From Aquitalea sp. (GTDB taxonomy: Bacteria > Pseudomonadota > Gammaproteobacteria > Burkholderiales > Chromobacteriaceae): a DNA stretch of 9,599 nt. Numbering within the stretch: position 1 is the first letter of the stretch; every line of letters starts with the position of its first letter. The DNA lies in the NCBI GenBank assembly GCA_019232735.1, contig JAFANL010000154.1, positions 1-9,599 on the forward strand, in the 5' to 3' direction. The position numbers and the translations under genes are program-made. This document shows, piece by piece, positions 6,661 to 9,599 of this stretch. The notes under the pieces are model-generated. The model was not told the origin of the DNA, did not search any database, and worked only from the letters and a program-made list of their open reading frames with translations.

Positions 6661-7641
6661 CTAGACCACACCGGCCTTGAGCAGGTCGTGCATATGGATG
6701 GCACCGGCCAGCTTGCCATCGGCATCCACCACCAGCAGGCTGGTGATGCGACGCTGTTCCATCAGATGTACGGCCTCGGTGGCCAGTTTGCTGTACAGGA
6801 TGGTTTGCGGTGCCGGGCTCATGACCTGATCAATATTGAGGTCGTAGATATTGCCGGAGTGTTCCAGCGTGCGGCGCAAGTCGCCGTCGGTATAAATACC
6901 CTGGATGTGGTCATCCGCCGTGGCAATGGCCACCATGCCCAGTCGCTTGTGCGACATTTCCAGCAGTGCATCTTTCAAGGTGCTGCCTGGCAGTATGCGT
7001 GGCAGTTCTTCCCCGCTGTGCATCAGGTCCTTGACGTGTACCAGCAGGCGGCGACCAAGGCTGCCTCCCGGATGGGACAGGGCGAAGTCTTCCGGGCCGA
7101 ACTGGCGGGCATCCAGCAGGGTGACGGCGAGGGCATCGCCCAGTGCCATCTGCACGGTGGTGCTGGTTGTCGGCGCCAGGCCCAGCGGGCAGGCTTCTTT
7201 GTCGACCTGGGTGTCCAGCAGGATATCGGCTTCTCGTCCCAGTGCGGAGGCCGGGTTGCCGGTCATGGCAATCAGCACCAGTCCCTTGCGCTTGAGCGCC
7301 GGCAGCAGGGCAACTACTTCACCGGACTCGCCGGAATTGGACAGGGCGATGACCACGTCTTGTGAAGTAATCATGCCCAGATCGCCATGCGCGGCTTCGG
7401 CCGGGTGGACAAAAAAGGCCGGGCTGCCCGTGCTGGCCAGCGTGGCGGCAATCTTGCGGCCCACATGGCCGGACTTGCCCATGCCGGTCACCACGATGCG
7501 ACCGCTACAGGCCAGAATGGCATCGACTGCGCGCAGAAAGTCACCGTTCAGGCGGCGTGACAGAACCAGAATTGCGTCCGCCTCGGTATGCAGCACTTCG
7601 CGTGCCAGATCGAGCCGGGACGATGCTTGAGCTTTTTCCAT
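6661..7641 (-). CDS. kdsD: D-arabinose 5-phosphate isomerase KdsD
   Basis: A 326-residue isomerase converting ribulose-5-phosphate to arabinose-5-phosphate, the first committed precursor of Kdo; E. coli KdsD has 328 residues. The N-terminal SIS sugar-isomerase domain (about 37-180) contains GMGKSGHVGRK (53-63, with K56), FFVHPAEAAHGDLGM (76-90, with H86), SNSGES and KEACPLGLAPTTSTT (148-162). H190 in ALSHPGGSLGRRLL matches the catalytic His of the family. A tandem CBS pair follows (about 205-326), ending in the typical HDLLKAGVV. The gene heads the leftward cluster. No Shine-Dalgarno is visible before the ATG (upstream bases read ACTTTCACC), and a TATACT sits where its start site would fall on the A of the ATG; see findings. 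The paralogues KpsF and GutQ have the same architecture, but the position before kdsC favours KdsD. Confidence 0.95.
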   Translation of the reverse strand: MEKAQASSRLDLAREVLHTEADAILVLSRRLNGDFLRAVDAILACSGRIVVTGMGKSGHVGRKIAATLASTGSPAFFVHPAEAAHGDLGMITSQDVVIALSNSGESGEVVALLPALKRKGLVLIAMTGNPASALGREADILLDTQVDKEACPLGLAPTTSTTVQMALGDALAVTLLDARQFGPEDFALSHPGGSLGRRLLVHVKDLMHSGEELPRILPGSTLKDALLEMSHKRLGMVAIATADDHIQGIYTDGDLRRTLEHSGNIYDLNIDQVMSPAPQTILYSKLATEAVHLMEQRRITSLLVVDADGKLAGAIHMHDLLKAGVV

Positions 7642-7647
7642 GGTGAA

Positions 7648-7656
7648 AGTATATCA
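7648..7656 (-). promoter_or_regulatory. Candidate extended -10 promoter for kdsD
   Basis: On the minus strand TGATATACT (7656-7648) is a TGn extension followed by TATACT, five of six matches to TATAAT. No good -35 hexamer lies 16-18 bases upstream, which extended -10 promoters can tolerate. A second -10-like hexamer, TATAAC (7665-7660), lies just upstream, also without a -35. Motif match only. Confidence 0.35.
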
Positions 7657-7735
7657 AAGGTTATAATTGCTGGAGCCACAAGCTGGTGCATCTTTTGCTT
7701 GTCGACCATTTTTACCGGCTTCTGCGCGACAGGAT

Positions 7736-7764
7736 TTTACAAGTGCCAGTGGCTGTTTTAAGGT
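7736..7764 (+). promoter_or_regulatory. Weak candidate promoter for the antiporter gene
   Basis: TTTACA (7736-7741, five of six matches to the -35 consensus) is followed after 17 bases by TAAGGT (7759-7764, only three of six matches to the -10 consensus). It would give a leader of roughly 100 bases before the ATG at 7870. The weak -10 makes this tentative. Confidence 0.2.
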
Positions 7765-7780
7765 ATCTGGCTGTTTTTTT
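7745..7780 (+). terminator. Weak terminator-like hairpin with T-tract
   Basis: GCCAG (7745-7749) can pair with CTGGC (7767-7771) around a 17-base loop, followed by TG and seven T (7774-7780), with a second T run at 7783-7788. The stem is short and the loop long, so efficiency is doubtful. If real it would end a short rightward transcript from the TATAAT at 7662, or attenuate transcription into the antiporter gene. Confidence 0.2.
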
Positions 7781-7869
7781 GCTTTTTTCAATGCCGTAAT
7801 CATCATTTGCGGGTGTGGTCGGCCTGCTCGTTTTCTTCCACTCAAGTTTCAGCGGAGATTGTCGCGTTC

Positions 7870-9599
7870 ATGCATTCGCTTGCCCCCATTGTGCTGGTTT
7901 TGCTGGCGGCCGTATTGTCCGTGACACTCTGCCGCAGCCTGCGCGTACCGCCGATGCTGGGCTATCTGGTGGTGGGTTTCCTGGCAGGGCCTGGTGTGGC
8001 CAGTCTGATTCCCGAAGGGGAGGAGACCCAGTTTCTGGGTGAAATCGGCATCGTGTTCATGATGTTCTCCATCGGGCTGGAGTTCTCGCTGCCCAAGTTG
8101 CGTGCCATGCGGCATCTGGTGTTTGGCCTGGGGCTGGCGCAGGTGCTGGCAACCTTGCTGCTGATCGCGCTGGTGATGGGCTGGCTGTCGGGATCGGCCT
8201 TGTCCGGATTTGCCATCGGCGGGGCACTGGCCATGTCGTCCACTGCCATCGTCAGCAAATTGCTGACCGAGCGGCTGGAGCTGAACCAGCAGCATGGTCA
8301 GCTGGCCATCGGGGTGTTGCTGTTCCAGGACATTGCCGTGGTGCCCTTGCTGATTCTGTTGCCGGCCTTTGCCGGTGGCAGTGAGACCTTGTGGATGGAT
8401 CTGGGCCTGGCTGCGATCAAGGTGGTGGTGGTGATGGCGTTGTTGCTGTTCTTCGGTCAGCGCCTGGTGCGTCCCTGGTTTCATCTGGTGGCACGTCAGC
8501 GTTCCGGCGAGCTGTTCATGATCAATGTGCTGCTGATCACCTTGGGCGTGGCCTGGCTGACGGAACTGTCCGGCCTGTCACTGGCCCTGGGGGCCTTTGT
8601 GGCCGGCATGCTGATTTCCGAGACGGAGTACCGCTATCAAGTGGAAGAGGACATCAAGCCTTTCCGCGATATTTTGTTGGGATTCTTCTTTGTCACCGTG
8701 GGCATGCGACTGCAGCTATCGGTGCTGTTCGACCGCTTTGGCGAAGTGGCGCTGATGTTGGGCCTGCTGCTGCTGGCCAAGCTGGGCATCGTGTTTGTGC
8801 TGGGGCGTTTGCTGGGTCATCAACCCAACCATTCCATGCGTGCCGGTCTGGCGCTGGCCCAGGGGGGCGAATTCGGTTTTGTCCTGCTGGCCCTGTCCGG
8901 CAATCTGGGTTTGATCGCCGAGAGTACCGAACAAGCGGCCATTGCCGCCATTTTGCTGTCCATGCTGGTGGCGCCATTCATGATCATGCATGCCGAGGCC
9001 ATTACCCGCCGCCTGGTGAAGCAGGACTGGATGATGCAGGCCTTCAGTCTGCACCACATGCTGGTGGAGAGCATGGGCAAGTCCGATCATGTGCTGATCT
9101 GTGGCTACGGCCGTAGCGGTCAGGCGCTGGCGCGGCTGCTGGAAACCGAAAGTATTCCCTTCTTTGCGTTGGACATGGACCCGGAGCGGGTGCGCGAAGC
9201 TGGCGAGGCCGGCGACCCGGTGGTGTTTGGTGATGCCGGCAAGAAGGAAGTGCTGCTGGCCGGTGGCCTGATGCGGGCCAAAGTGGTGGTGGTGACCTTT
9301 GCCGATACCCATGCCGCGCTGCGCATCCTGCACACGGTGCAGTCCGCCCGGCCGGATCTGCCGGTGATCGTGCGTACCGTGGACGACAGTGATATCGATC
9401 TGCTGCGCAAGGCCGGCGCCGATGAGGTGGTGGCCGAGGTGATGGAGGGCAGCCTGATGCTGGCCTCGCAGGCGCTGATGGTCTTGGGCGTACCGCTCAA
9501 CCGGGTGCTGCGCCGTATCCGTTCGGTGCGGGAGGAACGTTACAATCTGTTCCGCGGTTTCTTCCGTGGGACCAGCGATGATGCTGAAGGGATGGATGA
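7870..9599 (+). CDS. CPA2-family (Kef-type) cation/proton antiporter with RCK domain, 3' end outside window
   Basis: An open frame of 576 codons plus two bases, still open at the edge. Residues 1 to about 380 form the Na+/H+-exchanger membrane domain, with around a dozen hydrophobic segments. They carry Kef-family motifs: GGALAMSSTAIVSKLL (117-132), LLFQDIAVVPLL (150-161), EEDIKPFRDILLGFFFVTVG (259-278) and AQGGEFGFVLLAL (330-342). From about 406 a cytoplasmic RCK/TrkA-N domain begins with the dinucleotide loop GYGRSGQ (412-418), acidic D435 after the second strand, and VVFGDA (451-456). It should exchange K+ or Na+ for H+ under nucleotide control. The ATG has GGAG (7854-7857) 12 bases upstream, rather far. 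Kef proteins proper are gated by glutathione and often paired with KefF/KefG; no such partner gene lies upstream. Whether it is KefB, KefC or the YbaL type is undecided, so no symbol is given. Confidence 0.9.
   Translation, partial: MHSLAPIVLVLLAAVLSVTLCRSLRVPPMLGYLVVGFLAGPGVASLIPEGEETQFLGEIGIVFMMFSIGLEFSLPKLRAMRHLVFGLGLAQVLATLLLIALVMGWLSGSALSGFAIGGALAMSSTAIVSKLLTERLELNQQHGQLAIGVLLFQDIAVVPLLILLPAFAGGSETLWMDLGLAAIKVVVVMALLLFFGQRLVRPWFHLVARQRSGELFMINVLLITLGVAWLTELSGLSLALGAFVAGMLISETEYRYQVEEDIKPFRDILLGFFFVTVGMRLQLSVLFDRFGEVALMLGLLLLAKLGIVFVLGRLLGHQPNHSMRAGLALAQGGEFGFVLLALSGNLGLIAESTEQAAIAAILLSMLVAPFMIMHAEAITRRLVKQDWMMQAFSLHHMLVESMGKSDHVLICGYGRSGQALARLLETESIPFFALDMDPERVREAGEAGDPVVFGDAGKKEVLLAGGLMRAKVVVVTFADTHAALRILHTVQSARPDLPVIVRTVDDSDIDLLRKAGADEVVAEVMEGSLMLASQALMVLGVPLNRVLRRIRSVREERYNLFRGFFRGTSDDAEGMD

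Larger units (their letters stand above)
7642..7869. other. Divergent intergenic region between kdsD and the antiporter gene
   Basis: This 228-base gap separates two divergent genes and is more AT-rich than its surroundings, with T runs at 7774-7780 and 7783-7788. It must hold the promoters of both. The part near kdsD carries overlapping -10-like hexamers on both strands (TATAAT at 7662-7667 on plus, TATAAC and TATACT on minus). The short reading frames that cross it are low-complexity and lack family resemblance or ribosome-binding sites, so I do not call them genes. Confidence 0.6.

Noticed and set aside
6145..7365. A 406-codon plus-strand frame antisense to kdsC and kdsD
   Set aside because: It is the mirror of two well-identified genes. 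Its protein is Gln/His/Gly-rich and matches no family, as expected from the complement of GC-biased codons, and it has no convincing ribosome-binding site.
7667..7924. An 85-codon plus-strand frame across the kdsD-antiporter gap
   Set aside because: Cys/Phe/Pro-rich, no family resemblance, no ribosome-binding site, and it overlaps the antiporter start in another frame.
7849..8484. A 211-codon minus-strand frame opposite the antiporter gene
   Set aside because: Very Gln/His-rich product antisense to Leu/Val-rich membrane helices; a by-product of codon bias in the real gene.
8391..9116. A 241-codon plus-strand frame inside the antiporter gene
   Set aside because: It is a shifted frame within a gene whose own frame gives continuous CPA2 and RCK motifs; there is no evidence of a frameshift in the real gene.
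1..9599. Mobile elements, CRISPR repeats, tRNA/rRNA genes or Neisseria DNA-uptake sequences (GCCGTCTGAA)
   Set aside because: By eye I found no direct-repeat array, transposase, inverted-repeat ends, RNA gene or copy of the uptake decamer. A computed repeat and tRNA search would be decisive but could not be run.

Overview
This window looks like chromosomal DNA of a betaproteobacterium, most likely from the Neisseriales/Chromobacteriaceae side. The case rests on gene content: an HPr kinase/phosphorylase (HprK) sits between PtsN and RapZ, next to the conserved Kdo/Lpt/RpoN block, in GC-rich and densely packed DNA. Genus and species cannot be settled from the sequence alone. I see no insertion sequence, prophage, CRISPR array, tRNA or rRNA. 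This is core, vertically inherited housekeeping DNA.

Layout. Positions 1-7641 are transcribed leftward (minus strand); 7870-9599 is transcribed rightward. Reading the minus strand in its own direction, the first unit is kdsD-kdsC-lptC-lptA-lptB-rpoN-hpf (7641 down to 2458), which ends in a clear intrinsic terminator at 2411-2440. A second unit, ptsN-hprK-rapZ (2333 down to 97), starts just past that terminator behind a plausible sigma70 promoter. After a short hairpin, the N-terminus of a further gene, very probably ubiX, runs off the left edge. The kdsD-antiporter gap (7642-7869) is divergent and AT-rich by local standards. The right end is a CPA2 (Kef-type) cation/proton antiporter with an RCK domain, still open at the window edge.

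How the genes work together. KdsD and KdsC carry out two steps of CMP-Kdo supply for the LPS inner core. LptC, LptA and LptB are parts of the machine that moves LPS to the outer membrane. RpoN is sigma-54, HPF hibernates ribosomes, PtsN is the nitrogen-PTS EIIA, HprK phosphorylates and dephosphorylates HPr, and RapZ controls GlmZ-type sRNA and glucosamine-6-phosphate synthesis in enterobacteria. The order matches the well-known E. coli yrbG-kdsD-kdsC-lptCAB-rpoN-hpf-ptsN-rapZ-npr region. Differences are the extra hprK, no npr directly after rapZ, a terminator splitting the block after hpf, and a divergent Kef-type antiporter where E. coli has the unrelated exchanger gene yrbG.

I found no undescribed system. 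The items most worth checking are a possible leaderless start for kdsD, the transcriptional split between hpf and ptsN, and the contents of the kdsD-antiporter gap.
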